64,000 nt of DNA. Origin: Rhizobium aethiopicum. GTDB lineage: Bacteria > Pseudomonadota > Alphaproteobacteria > Rhizobiales > Rhizobiaceae. The notes beneath the pieces are model-generated. The model was not told where the DNA came from, made no database searches, and was given only the letters and a program-made list of their open reading frames with translations. How positions within the stretch are numbered: the first letter of the stretch is position 1; the number at the start of each line of letters is the position of its first letter. Below are positions 53,997 through 63,445 of the stretch, piece after piece. The stretch is from contig NZ_JACIFV010000001.1 in the NCBI RefSeq assembly GCF_014197535.1, forward strand, positions 496,001 to 560,000, in the 5' to 3' direction. The translations under genes were made by a program, and so were the position numbers.

Positions 53997-54578
53997 ATGT
54001 TTGACCCACGCGAAAAAATTGCACTCTTCATTGACGGCGCCAACCTCTACGCTGCATCCAAGAGCCTCGGTTTCGACATCGATTACCGCAAGCTCCTGAA
54101 GGCATTCCAGAAACGCGGCTACCTCCTGCGCGCATATTATTACACCGCGCTGATCGAGGACCAGGAATATTCATCGATCCGTCCTCTGATCGACTGGCTC
54201 GACTATAACGGCTATAAGGTCGTCACCAAGCCCGCCAAGGAATTCACCGACTCCATGGGCCGGCGGAAGATCAAGGGCAACATGGACATCGAGCTTGCGA
54301 TCGACGCCATGGAGCAGTCGGAAACCGTCGACCATCTGGTCATCTTCTCCGGCGACGGCGACTTCACGAACCTCGTCGAGGCGCTGCAGCGCAGAGGCCG
54401 CAAGGTCTCGGTGATCTCGACCATGGCGACGCAGCCGCCGATGATCGCCGACGACTTGCGCCGGCAGGCCGATCATTTCATCGACCTCTTGTCGCTGAAG
54501 GCTGAGATCGGTCGCGATCCCGCGGAGCGGGCGCCGCGCCCGGTCGAAGTCGCCCCGGCCAGCGATTTCGGGGAGTAA
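53997..54578 (+). CDS. NYN-domain (LabA/DUF88-type) putative RNase
   Basis: 193 residues. PIN-like NYN domain with acidic catalytic positions in IALFIDGANLYAA (Asp about 13), KGNMDIELAIDAM (Asp about 97) and IFSGDGDFTNLVEAL (Asp about 121 and 123), a metal-dependent nuclease fold. Likely cytoplasmic RNA turnover or maturation; target unknown. Tail after about 165 is Pro/Glu-rich. Single gene, divergent from rpoZ, convergent with smpB. Confidence 0.9.
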   Translation: MFDPREKIALFIDGANLYAASKSLGFDIDYRKLLKAFQKRGYLLRAYYYTALIEDQEYSSIRPLIDWLDYNGYKVVTKPAKEFTDSMGRRKIKGNMDIELAIDAMEQSETVDHLVIFSGDGDFTNLVEALQRRGRKVSVISTMATQPPMIADDLRRQADHFIDLLSLKAEIGRDPAERAPRPVEVAPASDFGE

Positions 54579-54617
54579 TCGAAAGCGCCGCGAGCCGATC
54601 GGCTGTGGCGCGATGGG

Positions 54618-55097
54618 TTAGCCGTTATCCTTCAATAAGCGGCTCTTTTGCCGATTCCAGTCGCGCTCCTTCTCGGATTCGCGCTTGTCGTGCAATTTCT
54701 TGCCCTTGGCGAGCGCCAGCTCCATCTTCGCCCGACCCCGGTCGTTGAAATAGATCTTCAGCGGGACCAGCGTCATGCCTTCGCGGTTGACGGCGGAGCG
54801 CAGGCGATGGATTTCACGGCCCGACAGCAAGAGCTTGCGGCGCCGGCGCGGTTCGTGATTGAAGCGGTTCGCCTGCAGATATTCCGGCAGGTAGGAGTTG
54901 ATCAGCCAGATCTCGCCATCCTCATCCGACGCATAGGATTCGGCGATATTGGCCTTGCCTTCGCGCAACGACTTGACCTCTGTGCCCTTCAGCACGAGAC
55001 CTGCCTCATAAGTATCGATGATCTCGTAGTTGAAGCGGGCCTTGCGGTTTTCGGCCACGACCTTGTTCACCACGCGCTGGCTGCCTTTGGGGGCCAT
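54618..55097 (-). CDS. smpB: SsrA-binding protein SmpB
   Basis: 159 residues. Binds tmRNA and brings it to stalled ribosomes (trans-translation). Conserved [34 protein letters not shown] and the basic C-terminal [22 protein letters not shown] 55097 ([10 protein letters not shown]) has AAGGAA upstream. The tmRNA gene itself is not in this window. dapA lies upstream on the same strand, the usual alphaproteobacterial order. Confidence 0.96.
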   Translation of the reverse strand: MAPKGSQRVVNKVVAENRKARFNYEIIDTYEAGLVLKGTEVKSLREGKANIAESYASDEDGEIWLINSYLPEYLQANRFNHEPRRRRKLLLSGREIHRLRSAVNREGMTLVPLKIYFNDRGRAKMELALAKGKKLHDKRESEKERDWNRQKSRLLKDNG

Positions 55098-55186
55098 GAC
55101 GATATTCCTTCGGGGCGCGAAAAGCCGCGCCCTCATTGCTTGTCCTTATGTAAGGGACCGACCTGGCCTTGTGAAGGCCGGTCTCC

Positions 55187-56071
55187 TCAGTTCAGCAATC
55201 CTGCGTGACGCATGGCGGCGTCGATCGCTGCTTCGGTTGCCGGCTCCAGTGTCGAAAGCAGCGGCGAGCGGACATTGCGGCTCATCCGGCCGAGCTTGGC
55301 GAGGCCGTATTTGGCGCCGCAGAGACCGGGCTCAAGGAAGATCGCCTTATGCAGCGGCATCAGCCGGTCCTGATATTCGAGCGCGCGGGTGTATTCACCG
55401 GCCAGCGTCGCGGCCTGAAAATCGGCGCAGAGGCGCGGGGCGACATTCGCCGTCACCGAAATGCAGCCGACGCCGCCATGGGCGTTGAAACCCAGCGCCG
55501 TCGCGTCCTCGCCGGACAATTGTCTGAAGTCCTTGCCGCAGGTGATACGCTGCTCGGAAACACGCTCGATCTTGCCCGTCGCGTCCTTGACGCCGACGAT
55601 ATTGCTGTGTGCCTTGGCGAGAGCCCCCATCGTTTCCGGCGTCATGTCGATCACCGAACGGCCGGGAATATTGTAGATATAGATCGGCAGGGCGACGGCC
55701 TCGGCAATCGCGGAAAAATGCGCGATCAGACCCTTCTGCGTCGGCTTGTTGTAATAGGGCGTGACGACGAGCACGGCGTCAGCGCCGACCTTTTCGGCAT
55801 GTTGGGCGAGTTCGACCGCCTCACGCGTATTGTTCGAACCGGCGCCGGCCATGACAGGAACGCGTTTTGCCGCCACTTCGATGCAGAGTTCCACGACCCG
55901 CTTGTGCTCGGCATGCGACAGCGTCGGCGATTCGCCAGTCGTGCCGACCGGAACGAGACCGCTGCTGCCTTCCTTGATCTGCCAGTCGACATGGGCGGCG
56001 AAGCTCGCTTCGTCGATCAGTCCGGCATCGGTGAAGGGGGTGACGAGGGCGGGGATGGACCCATTGAACAT
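55187..56071 (-). CDS. dapA: 4-hydroxy-tetrahydrodipicolinate synthase
   Basis: Condenses pyruvate with aspartate semialdehyde in lysine and diaminopimelate synthesis. 294 residues, TIM barrel, with the [11 protein letters not shown] loop, the YNIPGR tyrosine (about 133) and the Schiff-base lysine in VGVKDATGK (about 161). ATG 56071 fits the family start [16 protein letters not shown]-rich hairpin (about 55156-55183) separates it from smpB. Divergent from slt, both tied to peptidoglycan precursor and turnover. Confidence 0.96.
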   Translation of the reverse strand: MFNGSIPALVTPFTDAGLIDEASFAAHVDWQIKEGSSGLVPVGTTGESPTLSHAEHKRVVELCIEVAAKRVPVMAGAGSNNTREAVELAQHAEKVGADAVLVVTPYYNKPTQKGLIAHFSAIAEAVALPIYIYNIPGRSVIDMTPETMGALAKAHSNIVGVKDATGKIERVSEQRITCGKDFRQLSGEDATALGFNAHGGVGCISVTANVAPRLCADFQAATLAGEYTRALEYQDRLMPLHKAIFLEPGLCGAKYGLAKLGRMSRNVRSPLLSTLEPATEAAIDAAMRHAGLLN

Positions 56072-56284
56072 GCAAAGCTCCTCACGACCAAATCCTTGCT
56101 TCGGCCGCATTCCATGAATATTTTGCGCACCATAGAGCGCCGAAATCATCGCGACAAGCGCGGAGAGTTCGGTTTAGGGCAAATTCCGATAGCAGATGTG
56201 AATGAATTTTACCTGGTACGGTAAGGCTTCGTTAAGATGCCTCTAGCCAAATGGGCAGGGCGTGTTTTCATTGCGAGATCCCGG

Positions 56285-58360
56285 ATGAAGAAAGCTGTCC
56301 TGATTCTGACCGCCTTCGGCTTCGTTGCCGCCGCGTGGGGCAGCCTCGCGTCGCCGCTTCCCGGCGAAAGCATTCCGACGCCCGGCATCAAGCCGATCGG
56401 CTTCGTTCCCGAGACATCGATACCGGAAGCGCTGACAACCGGCGCCATCCCGCGCAATCCGGCCGTCGCGGCCGTCGCCAATGATCTGAAAAGCGGCCTC
56501 GATGCGCTTTCCGCCAAGAATCCGCAACTGGCTCTGTCGATCCGCGACAGCCTGCGCGAGGGTACGCTCGACCGCCATATCCTCACCTGGGCGATCGCCG
56601 TCTCCGGATTGAAGGGCGTTCCCTCTTATGAAATCGCCAGTGCTGCGCAGGAGCTCAAGGGATGGCCCGGCCTTTCCAGGCTGCGAGCCTATTCCGAACG
56701 TGCGCTCTACGACGAAAACCCCGCCCCGTCGGCCGTGCTCGCCGCCTTCGGCGATACCGCGCCGGAGACGATGCAGGGCGCCGTCATTCTCGGGCGGGCG
56801 CTGACTGCGTCAGGCAAGCAGGCGCAGGCAGCAAGATATATCCGCAAGGTCTGGCGCACTGAGGCGCTCGACAAGGCGAGCGAAGACAAGATCCTCCTCG
56901 AGTTTTCCGCCCTGCTGACGCCAGCCGACCACAAGGCGCGGATGGATTATCTGATGTATCGTGGCCGGGTAGCGCAGGCCAAGCGCTTCGGCGATATGGG
57001 CGAAGCGCAGTCCCTCTACAAGGCCTGGGCCGCCGTCGACGCCAAAGCTGCCAATGCCGACGCGCTGCTCAATAGCGTCGAGCCAAAATGGCGTGGCGAT
57101 GCCGGCCTGCTGTTCGCGCGGATCGAATATCTGCGCAAGCAGGACAAATATACCGAAGCGGCGGCGCTTCTGGAAAAGATGCCACGCGAGCCAGGCGAAC
57201 TCGTCAATTCCGGAGAATGGTGGAACGAGCAGCGGATCGTCAGCCGCGGCCTCGTCGATCAAGGACAATTCAAGCCTGCCTATCGCATCGTCGCAAGATC
57301 CGCGGCAACCAGCCCGACTGATATCGTCGAGGCCGAGTTCCATGCCGGGTGGTACGCGCTGCGCGGGCTGCAGGACCCGACAACGGCAGAAAAGCATTTC
57401 CGCAAGATTCTGGCGACTTCGAACGGTCCCATCTCGGTGTCGCGCGCCTGGTATTGGCTCGGGCGGGCAGCCGAGGCCGGCGGCCCCGGCAACTCCGGCG
57501 AATTCTATGGTAAGGCCGCGAATTTTCCAGGCACCTTCTATGGGCAGCTCGCGGCCGAAAGGCTTGGACGCAAGACGCTCAACGTCAGCTATCCCACCCC
57601 GAGCGCAGCCGACCGCCAGAGTTTCCAGGCGCGCGAGGCCGTGCAGGCAATCGCCCGGCTCGAGGGAGCCGGCCATGGATGGCGGGCCGACATCCTCTAT
57701 CTCGCGCTCGCCGATCAGCTGCAAAGTCCCGGTGAACTGGCGATCCTTGCGGCGCAGGCCGAGCAGTCAGGCAATCATCATCTGTCACTGCAGGTCGGCA
57801 AAATCGCCTATGGCCGCGGCATCGACGTCGCAGCACTCGCTTTTCCCGTCGGCGTAATCCCGGCGAATGCCAATATCTCCGGCTCCGGCAAGGCGCTCGC
57901 CTATGCGATTGCCCGGCAGGAAAGCGCCTTTAACCCGGCCGCCGTTTCGGCGGCGAATGCGCGCGGCCTACTGCAGCTTCTGCCCGGCACGGCCCAGGCG
58001 GTGGCCAAGCGCCACAACATCACCTTTTCGAAGGACAAGCTGACGGCCGATGCCGGTTATAATGCGACGCTCGGCGCGCATTATCTCGGCGAGCAGATCG
58101 AAGCCTTCGGCGGCTCCTACATCCTCACCTTCATCGCCTATAATGCCGGGCCGAAGCGGGTGCCGGAATGGATCGGACGCTACGGCGACCCTCGCGGCAG
58201 GCCAGTCGACGAGATCGTCGACTGGATCGAGCGCATCCCCTTCCCCGAAACGCGCAACTACGTGCAGCGGGTGATGGAGAATTACGAAGTCTACAAAGCC
58301 CGCCTCGGCCAGCCGGCGGATATCGAGCGCGACCTGATCGGCGGACGCAGCGCCTCCTGA
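56285..58360 (+). CDS. slt: Soluble lytic murein transglycosylase
   Basis: 691 residues. Signal peptide (MKKAVLILTAFGFVAAAWGSLA) then a long alpha-helical superhelix (about 60-500) and a C-terminal SLT domain with the catalytic glutamate in AIARQESAFNP (about 545), GLLQLLPGTA, and YNAGP. Cleaves peptidoglycan with 1,6-anhydro product formation in the periplasm. ATG 56285 chosen because the signal peptide begins there; an ATG at 56237 would add 16 residues. Confidence 0.93.
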   Translation: MKKAVLILTAFGFVAAAWGSLASPLPGESIPTPGIKPIGFVPETSIPEALTTGAIPRNPAVAAVANDLKSGLDALSAKNPQLALSIRDSLREGTLDRHILTWAIAVSGLKGVPSYEIASAAQELKGWPGLSRLRAYSERALYDENPAPSAVLAAFGDTAPETMQGAVILGRALTASGKQAQAARYIRKVWRTEALDKASEDKILLEFSALLTPADHKARMDYLMYRGRVAQAKRFGDMGEAQSLYKAWAAVDAKAANADALLNSVEPKWRGDAGLLFARIEYLRKQDKYTEAAALLEKMPREPGELVNSGEWWNEQRIVSRGLVDQGQFKPAYRIVARSAATSPTDIVEAEFHAGWYALRGLQDPTTAEKHFRKILATSNGPISVSRAWYWLGRAAEAGGPGNSGEFYGKAANFPGTFYGQLAAERLGRKTLNVSYPTPSAADRQSFQAREAVQAIARLEGAGHGWRADILYLALADQLQSPGELAILAAQAEQSGNHHLSLQVGKIAYGRGIDVAALAFPVGVIPANANISGSGKALAYAIARQESAFNPAAVSAANARGLLQLLPGTAQAVAKRHNITFSKDKLTADAGYNATLGAHYLGEQIEAFGGSYILTFIAYNAGPKRVPEWIGRYGDPRGRPVDEIVDWIERIPFPETRNYVQRVMENYEVYKARLGQPADIERDLIGGRSAS

Positions 58361-58487
58361 AGCCATTCGGCACGGCTTGAAAAGCAGGCTGGTCTTTGTT
58401 TTTCCGCATGTCTTTATCGCAAAATCGCTGCACAATTTTGCGAGACATGCTCTACACCTTCCGGATCAGACAGCTCTCGAGGATGCG

Positions 58488-59390
58488 ATGCCGAACGTGG
58501 ATGCAGGCGATTTCCAGGAACGATTTTACTCTTCCTCCGATGGGCTGAGGCTTTATGCACGCGACTACCGGCCCGAGAAGGCGGCAGCCGCCGAACGGCT
58601 GCCAGTGATCTGCCTGCCCGGCCTGAGCCGCAATGCCCGGGACTTTCATCCGCTTGCGCTGCTTCTCAGCCGCGACAGAACAGGCGCGCGCAGGGTGATC
58701 GCGCTCGACTCGCGCGGCCGTGGCAATTCCGCATGGGATGAGAACAAGGCCAATTACAATCTCGCCGTCGAGACCGGCGACATCATTGCCGCCTGCACGG
58801 CATTCGGCATCGAGCGGGCGATTTTCATCGGCACCTCGCGTGGCGGCCTAATCCTGCATTTGATCGCAGCGACACGGCCGGATCTTCTCGAAGCCGTGGT
58901 CCTGAACGATATCGGACCGGCGATCGAGGCGAGTGGGCTGGCGCTCATTCGCGACTACCTCAACAGCGGCAAGGCGCCGGCCGACTGGAAAGAGGCGGCC
59001 GATCTATTGCGGGAAAATCACGGCGCCTCGTTTACCGCGCTTGCAGACGAGGACTGGCGCGAAATGGCGCTTGCGCTATATCGCGACGTCGGCGGAAGGC
59101 CAGTCGCCGATTTCGATCCAGCGATCGCCGAGGCGCTGAGATCGATCGATTTCAGCCGGCCGCTGCCCGATCTCTGGGCACAATTCGAAAGCCTGAGCCG
59201 CTTTCCGCTGATGCTGATCCGCGGCGAAAATTCACCGCTGCTGTCGCAGGAAACCGCGAGCGAAATGACCCGACTGCACCCCGGACTGATCCTTCATTCC
59301 GCCGGAGGGCAAGGACATGCGCCCCTCCTCCATCTCGGCAATATCCCTGCAGCAATCCACGCTTTTCTCGCCGCTTTGCCGGTAGGCTGA
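58488..59390 (+). CDS. Alpha/beta hydrolase
   Basis: 300 residues from ATG 58488 with GAGG upstream. Oxyanion CLPGLSRNARDF, DSRGRGNSAWD, nucleophile elbow GTSRGGLI (Ser about 121) and histidine in GQGHAPLLH complete the set; the acidic residue is in the MLIRGENSPLL region. Cytoplasmic. No substrate indicated. Lies 127 bases after slt on the same strand and is convergent with the HlyD gene. Confidence 0.9.
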   Translation: MPNVDAGDFQERFYSSSDGLRLYARDYRPEKAAAAERLPVICLPGLSRNARDFHPLALLLSRDRTGARRVIALDSRGRGNSAWDENKANYNLAVETGDIIAACTAFGIERAIFIGTSRGGLILHLIAATRPDLLEAVVLNDIGPAIEASGLALIRDYLNSGKAPADWKEAADLLRENHGASFTALADEDWREMALALYRDVGGRPVADFDPAIAEALRSIDFSRPLPDLWAQFESLSRFPLMLIRGENSPLLSQETASEMTRLHPGLILHSAGGQGHAPLLHLGNIPAAIHAFLAALPVG

Positions 59391-59434
59391 TTAATCGGAA
59401 TCGGATGCCCCCGGCGTGTGTCGGAGGCCCTTCC

Positions 59435-60883
59435 TCAGTTCGGTTCCCGGATGGCATCATCCAGGCCGCGCAGCAGCGGGTAGAGGAAATAGGAGATCAC
59501 CGTCCTGTTGCCCACCTTGATTTCTGTGGAGACGGTCATGCCGGGCAGCAGTCTGACCGGCACGTCCGAGGCGTTCAGCCTCGTATCGGCAAGCAGAATG
59601 CGAGCCTTGAAGAAGGGGGCGGCCGGCTGGCTCGGGGTGGCGGTCTGTTCCTGCTGCTGGCCGGTCATAAACGTGTCCTGGCTGATGGTGCGAACCTCGC
59701 CCGAGGCGGTGCCGTATTTCTGGAAGGGATAGGCGTCCAGCTTGATGCGGGCCTCCTTACCCACGGCGATGCGGCCGATGTCGCGGGTGTTGATCGAGAC
59801 TTCCGCTTCGAGCGGCACGTTGATCGGCACCAGCGTGACGATCGGTTCGGCTTCGCGCACGACGGAGCCGATGGAACGCTGGGCGAGATCGAGCACGACG
59901 GCGTCGGCAGGTGCTGTCAGCGACACCATGTTGCGGCGCAGCTCCATCTTCTTCAGCTCTTCATCCGCCATGTCGCGCTGGCCGCGCAGCTCCACCAGCT
60001 GTTCCATCGCGGCGCGGCGGAAATCCTCGATGAAGGCCTGCCGGTCGGCTTTCAGCTTGGCAAAGGCATGCGCGGCCTCGTCGGCCTTGCCGCGCACGGC
60101 AGTCAGATCGGATTCGACGTCGAGGCGGGCGTCGCGCGAGCCGAGCATGGTGATCAGCGAGCCGCTTTGCGTGTTAAAGAGCCGCTCGCGCGCGCCTTCG
60201 ATCTGCGAGAGCGTGTCGCGTCGGTCGATGAGCACGGCCTCCTGGTTCTTGGCCGCGGCAAGCGCTGCCGACTGGCCAGCGATCTGCTGCTCGAAATTCT
60301 GCAGCTGCGCCGTGTAGAAGGCCCGCCGCTGGCCGAAGAGCTGCACTTGCAGCATCTCGTCGGGCGTCGTTCCCGCCATCATCGTGTAGTCGTCGCCGGC
60401 AAGTTCCGCCTCGATGCGCTTCACCTGGGCGTCGAGTGCCGAGAACTTCGCCTGCTGCTGGCCGACATCGGCCTGACTGAAGGTGGCATCAAGGGTTGCG
60501 AGCGTCTGTCCGGCATGTACCACCTCGCCGGCCTTCACATCGATCGTGCGGATGATCGAGGTTTCGAGCGGCTGGACGACGATGGTCGGCTGGGTGGTGA
60601 CGAGCTTACCGGGCGCAATCACCACCTCGTCGATATCAGAAACGGAGGCCCAGATGATGGTCGCAGCAATCAGTGCCGTCACACAATAGAGCGTCATGCG
60701 CGCAACGCGCGGCGGAGCACGTTCCTCGAGCTCGACGGCGTCGGACTGGAATTCAGCAATTGCCGGCGGCAGCGGCATGCGGGCGACGAGCTGCCCGCCC
60801 CTGCCTGGCGGCCCCTTGTCTGAGGGACCATGGTCTGAGGCTACGGGCAGGTTCGCGCCGGATTTTCTGACACGCGCGTTCAT
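59435..60883 (-). CDS. HlyD-family adaptor of a type I secretion system
   Basis: 482 residues. N-terminal cytoplasmic tail, a single membrane helix (about 60-85), long coiled-coil hairpin (about 140-330) flanked by lipoyl-like half motifs (VVQPLETSIIRTIDVKAGEVVHAGQTL and LTAPADAVVLDLAQRSIGSVV) and a C-terminal beta domain. Links the inner-membrane ABC exporter to a TolC-type outer channel. The ATG overlaps the exporter stop (ATGA). A TolC gene is not in the window. Confidence 0.92.
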   Translation of the reverse strand: MNARVRKSGANLPVASDHGPSDKGPPGRGGQLVARMPLPPAIAEFQSDAVELEERAPPRVARMTLYCVTALIAATIIWASVSDIDEVVIAPGKLVTTQPTIVVQPLETSIIRTIDVKAGEVVHAGQTLATLDATFSQADVGQQQAKFSALDAQVKRIEAELAGDDYTMMAGTTPDEMLQVQLFGQRRAFYTAQLQNFEQQIAGQSAALAAAKNQEAVLIDRRDTLSQIEGARERLFNTQSGSLITMLGSRDARLDVESDLTAVRGKADEAAHAFAKLKADRQAFIEDFRRAAMEQLVELRGQRDMADEELKKMELRRNMVSLTAPADAVVLDLAQRSIGSVVREAEPIVTLVPINVPLEAEVSINTRDIGRIAVGKEARIKLDAYPFQKYGTASGEVRTISQDTFMTGQQQEQTATPSQPAAPFFKARILLADTRLNASDVPVRLLPGMTVSTEIKVGNRTVISYFLYPLLRGLDDAIREPN

Positions 60884-63024
60884 GCGACCTGCCTCATTTG
60901 CTGTGCCCACAGGTGGCGATAGGTCATGCAGCGCGACACCAGCTGGTCGTGCCGGCCGATATCGGCGACCTTGCCCCGATCGATGACGAGAATGGCATCG
61001 GCATCGACGAGGGTCGAAAGCCGGTGCGAGACGATGACAACGGTGCGCCCGGCGGCGATCCGGCTCAGATTCTCGCGGATGATCGCCTCGCTGTCGGGGT
61101 CGAGCGCACTCGTCGCCTCATCGAAGATCAGGAGCTTCGGATCGGTGATCAGCGCCCGCGCAATGGCGAGCCGTTGCTTCTGACCGCCGGAGAGGTTTGC
61201 GGCATTTTCTTCCAGCATCGTGTCGAAGCCGCGTGGCAGCCGCTCGATGAATTCTTGCGCACCGGCAATGCGGGCGACCTCCATGATCTCCTCGATGCTG
61301 GCATCGGGTTTGGCGGCGGCGATATTGTCGCGCACCGTGCCGCGGAAGAGGAAATTATCCTGCAGCACGACGCCGATGCTGGTTCTCAGGTGCACGAGGT
61401 CGATCTCGCGGCTGTCATAGCCGTCCATGCGCACCAGCCCTTCCTGGCTCTGATAGAGTCCCTGGATGAGCCGCGTGATCGTCGTCTTGCCCGAGCCGCT
61501 CTTGCCGACCACGCCGAAGACGCAGCCCGCCGGAATGGCGAAGGACACATTGTCGAGCGCCGGCGCCGCATCGGGAGCATAGCGGAAGGTGACCCTGTCG
61601 AATTCGATACGGCCATGCAGATGCGGCCGCACCCCTCGGCCGCGGCCTGCCTGCTCCGGCCGCTGGTTCATGATCTCGCCGAGCATGCGCACCGACAGAG
61701 CCACTTCCTGATACTCGTGCACCATGGTGACGATCTGCACCAGCGGTCCCGAGACGCGGCCGGCCAGCATGTTGAAGGCGACCAGCGCGCCGATCGTCAT
61801 GGAACCGCTGAAGACATCGAGTGCGCCGAGCCCGATGATCGCCACGCTCATCAGCTTCTCCAGAAGCCCGGTCATCGACTGGGCGATGGTGGAGATTTTT
61901 TCGACCCGGAAACGCACCGAGATCGACTGCGCCGAATAATCGTCCCACACCTTGCGCTGGCGCGGCTCCAGCGCCAGTGACTTGACGGTGCGCATGCCAT
62001 GCACGGTTTCCACCAGCAGGGCCTGCCGGTCGCCTTCGGCCTGATAAAGCGCCTGCAGGCGACGCTGGAACGGCCCGACGAGCAGCATCACCACGAGCCC
62101 GACGAGCGCCGCAAAACCGAGCACCACGAGCGTCAGCTTAACGCTGTAGAGAAGCAGGATCGGCAAGAAGACGAAGAGTGAAACACCATCGAGAAGCGTC
62201 AGGAACAGCCGGCCGGTGAGGAATTCGCGGATGCGCCCCGTCTGCTGCATATGCTTGACGAGAACGCCGGCCGAGGCCTGTTCGAAGAGCGCAATCGGCA
62301 GGTTGAGCAGATGGCCGAAGGTGCGCGTCGCCACGCGGATGTCGATCCTGTTGGTGGCGTAGAGCAGCAGATAGCGGCGCAGGAAGCTGAACGTCGCGTC
62401 GAAGACGAGCGCCACCGCGATGCCGGCCGTCAGAACCGTCAATGTCGCGTAGCTCTGATGCACGAGCACCTTGTCGATGACGAGCTGAAAAAACATCGGC
62501 GTCGTCAGCCCCAGGCCGTAGAGCACGAAAGCTGCGAGGGCCACGTCACGGAAGAAGCTGCGTTGGCGGATGATTTCGGGGACGAACCAGCGGAAGCCGA
62601 AGGGCCGGTCCTCATCCGACATGCGATAGTTGCGCTTCAGCAGAACCACCGATCCGAGCCAGGCCTTGGCGAATTGCTCCTCGCTCAGCAGAATGACTTC
62701 GGGACGGGTAGCGAGCGGGTCGAGAACGCGGATCCGCTCATCCTCGCCCTCCCCGAGAGCGCCTGATATGACCACCCAGTTGCCGTTCGAAAGTTCGGCA
62801 AGCACCGGGAAAGCCTCGCCGAGCTGGAACAGGCTTCGCCAGTCGAGGGTCAGATGCCTGGCCCTAAGGCCAGCGTCCTTGGCCATTCTGAGCATTTGCC
62901 GCACGGCCACCGGATCGTTGCCGACGGAATAGTCGTGCTGCAATCGCTCAGGAGAAAGGTCGACGCCGTGGTGACGCGCGACGAGCGCAAGACAATGCAG
63001 GTTGGTATGCAGAAAACCACTCAT
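60880..63024 (-). CDS. Type I secretion ABC exporter with C39-like domain
   Basis: 714 residues. N-terminal C39-like domain (about 1-125), membrane domain (about 155-440), and nucleotide-binding domain with Walker A GKSGSGKTT near 508, LSGGQKQR near 611 and LLIFDEATSALD near 632. Where true C39 peptidases have the catalytic cysteine of DCGxxC, this protein has HTNLHC, so cleavage is not expected; HlyB-type exporters of RTX proteins have the same loss. Substrate likely carries an uncleaved C-terminal signal and is encoded elsewhere. Confidence 0.93.
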   Translation of the reverse strand: MSGFLHTNLHCLALVARHHGVDLSPERLQHDYSVGNDPVAVRQMLRMAKDAGLRARHLTLDWRSLFQLGEAFPVLAELSNGNWVVISGALGEGEDERIRVLDPLATRPEVILLSEEQFAKAWLGSVVLLKRNYRMSDEDRPFGFRWFVPEIIRQRSFFRDVALAAFVLYGLGLTTPMFFQLVIDKVLVHQSYATLTVLTAGIAVALVFDATFSFLRRYLLLYATNRIDIRVATRTFGHLLNLPIALFEQASAGVLVKHMQQTGRIREFLTGRLFLTLLDGVSLFVFLPILLLYSVKLTLVVLGFAALVGLVVMLLVGPFQRRLQALYQAEGDRQALLVETVHGMRTVKSLALEPRQRKVWDDYSAQSISVRFRVEKISTIAQSMTGLLEKLMSVAIIGLGALDVFSGSMTIGALVAFNMLAGRVSGPLVQIVTMVHEYQEVALSVRMLGEIMNQRPEQAGRGRGVRPHLHGRIEFDRVTFRYAPDAAPALDNVSFAIPAGCVFGVVGKSGSGKTTITRLIQGLYQSQEGLVRMDGYDSREIDLVHLRTSIGVVLQDNFLFRGTVRDNIAAAKPDASIEEIMEVARIAGAQEFIERLPRGFDTMLEENAANLSGGQKQRLAIARALITDPKLLIFDEATSALDPDSEAIIRENLSRIAAGRTVVIVSHRLSTLVDADAILVIDRGKVADIGRHDQLVSRCMTYRHLWAQQMRQVA

Positions 63025-63064
63025 GGCCCACCCGAAACACTACGAGACCGAGGCTGTCCCGTTG

Positions 63065-63373
63065 TCAGTTGAAATTCGGCGATGCGTTCGAAGCGCCGCC
63101 CTGCACCGACTGGATATCGCTGGCGGCTGCAGCCGACATGTCACCGATGCGACGGACCGCGCCCGCCTCTACCAAGCCGCCAAGCGCCTTCTGCATGAGG
63201 TCGACCGCATTGGCGAAGGCCTCGACAGGCATGATGATGCGCTGGCGGAAAACCGGCTTCGGATTGTTGTTGGCGTCGCGATCGGTGGCCGAGAGCGACA
63301 TCAGGTCGATGCGCACGATCGTTCCCGTGACGGTGATTTCGCCGATACCGTCTGCATAAAGTTCGCTGCTCAT
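63065..63373 (-). CDS. 102-residue conserved-looking protein leading the type I secretion operon
   Basis: Strong ribosome site GAGGAGAGAAC before ATG 63373. Predicted mixed alpha/beta (GIGEITVTGTIVRIDLMSLS, FRQRIIMPVEAFANAV, LMQKALGGLVEAG); no signal peptide, membrane segment or RTX nonapeptides. The exporter gene starts 40 bases downstream on the same strand, making co-transcription likely. Unrecognised family. Could be a small accessory or assembly factor, or a secreted cargo; its lack of an RTX C-terminus speaks against classic cargo. Confidence 0.78.
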   Translation of the reverse strand: MSSELYADGIGEITVTGTIVRIDLMSLSATDRDANNNPKPVFRQRIIMPVEAFANAVDLMQKALGGLVEAGAVRRIGDMSAAAASDIQSVQGGASNASPNFN

Positions 63374-63445
63374 TGTTCTCTCCTCTGGTTGATAATCAAA
63401 ACCTGTTCACCTTTGAGTCGACGCATCGGATATCCGAAAACCGCT

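Noticed and set aside
59405..60823. A 472-codon plus-strand frame opposite the HlyD gene
   Set aside because: His/Arg/Leu-rich shadow without domain; the minus strand product matches an HlyD adaptor in full.
60898..61980. A 360-codon plus-strand frame opposite the type I exporter
   Set aside because: Shadow of the exporter ATPase domain, without motif or ribosome site.
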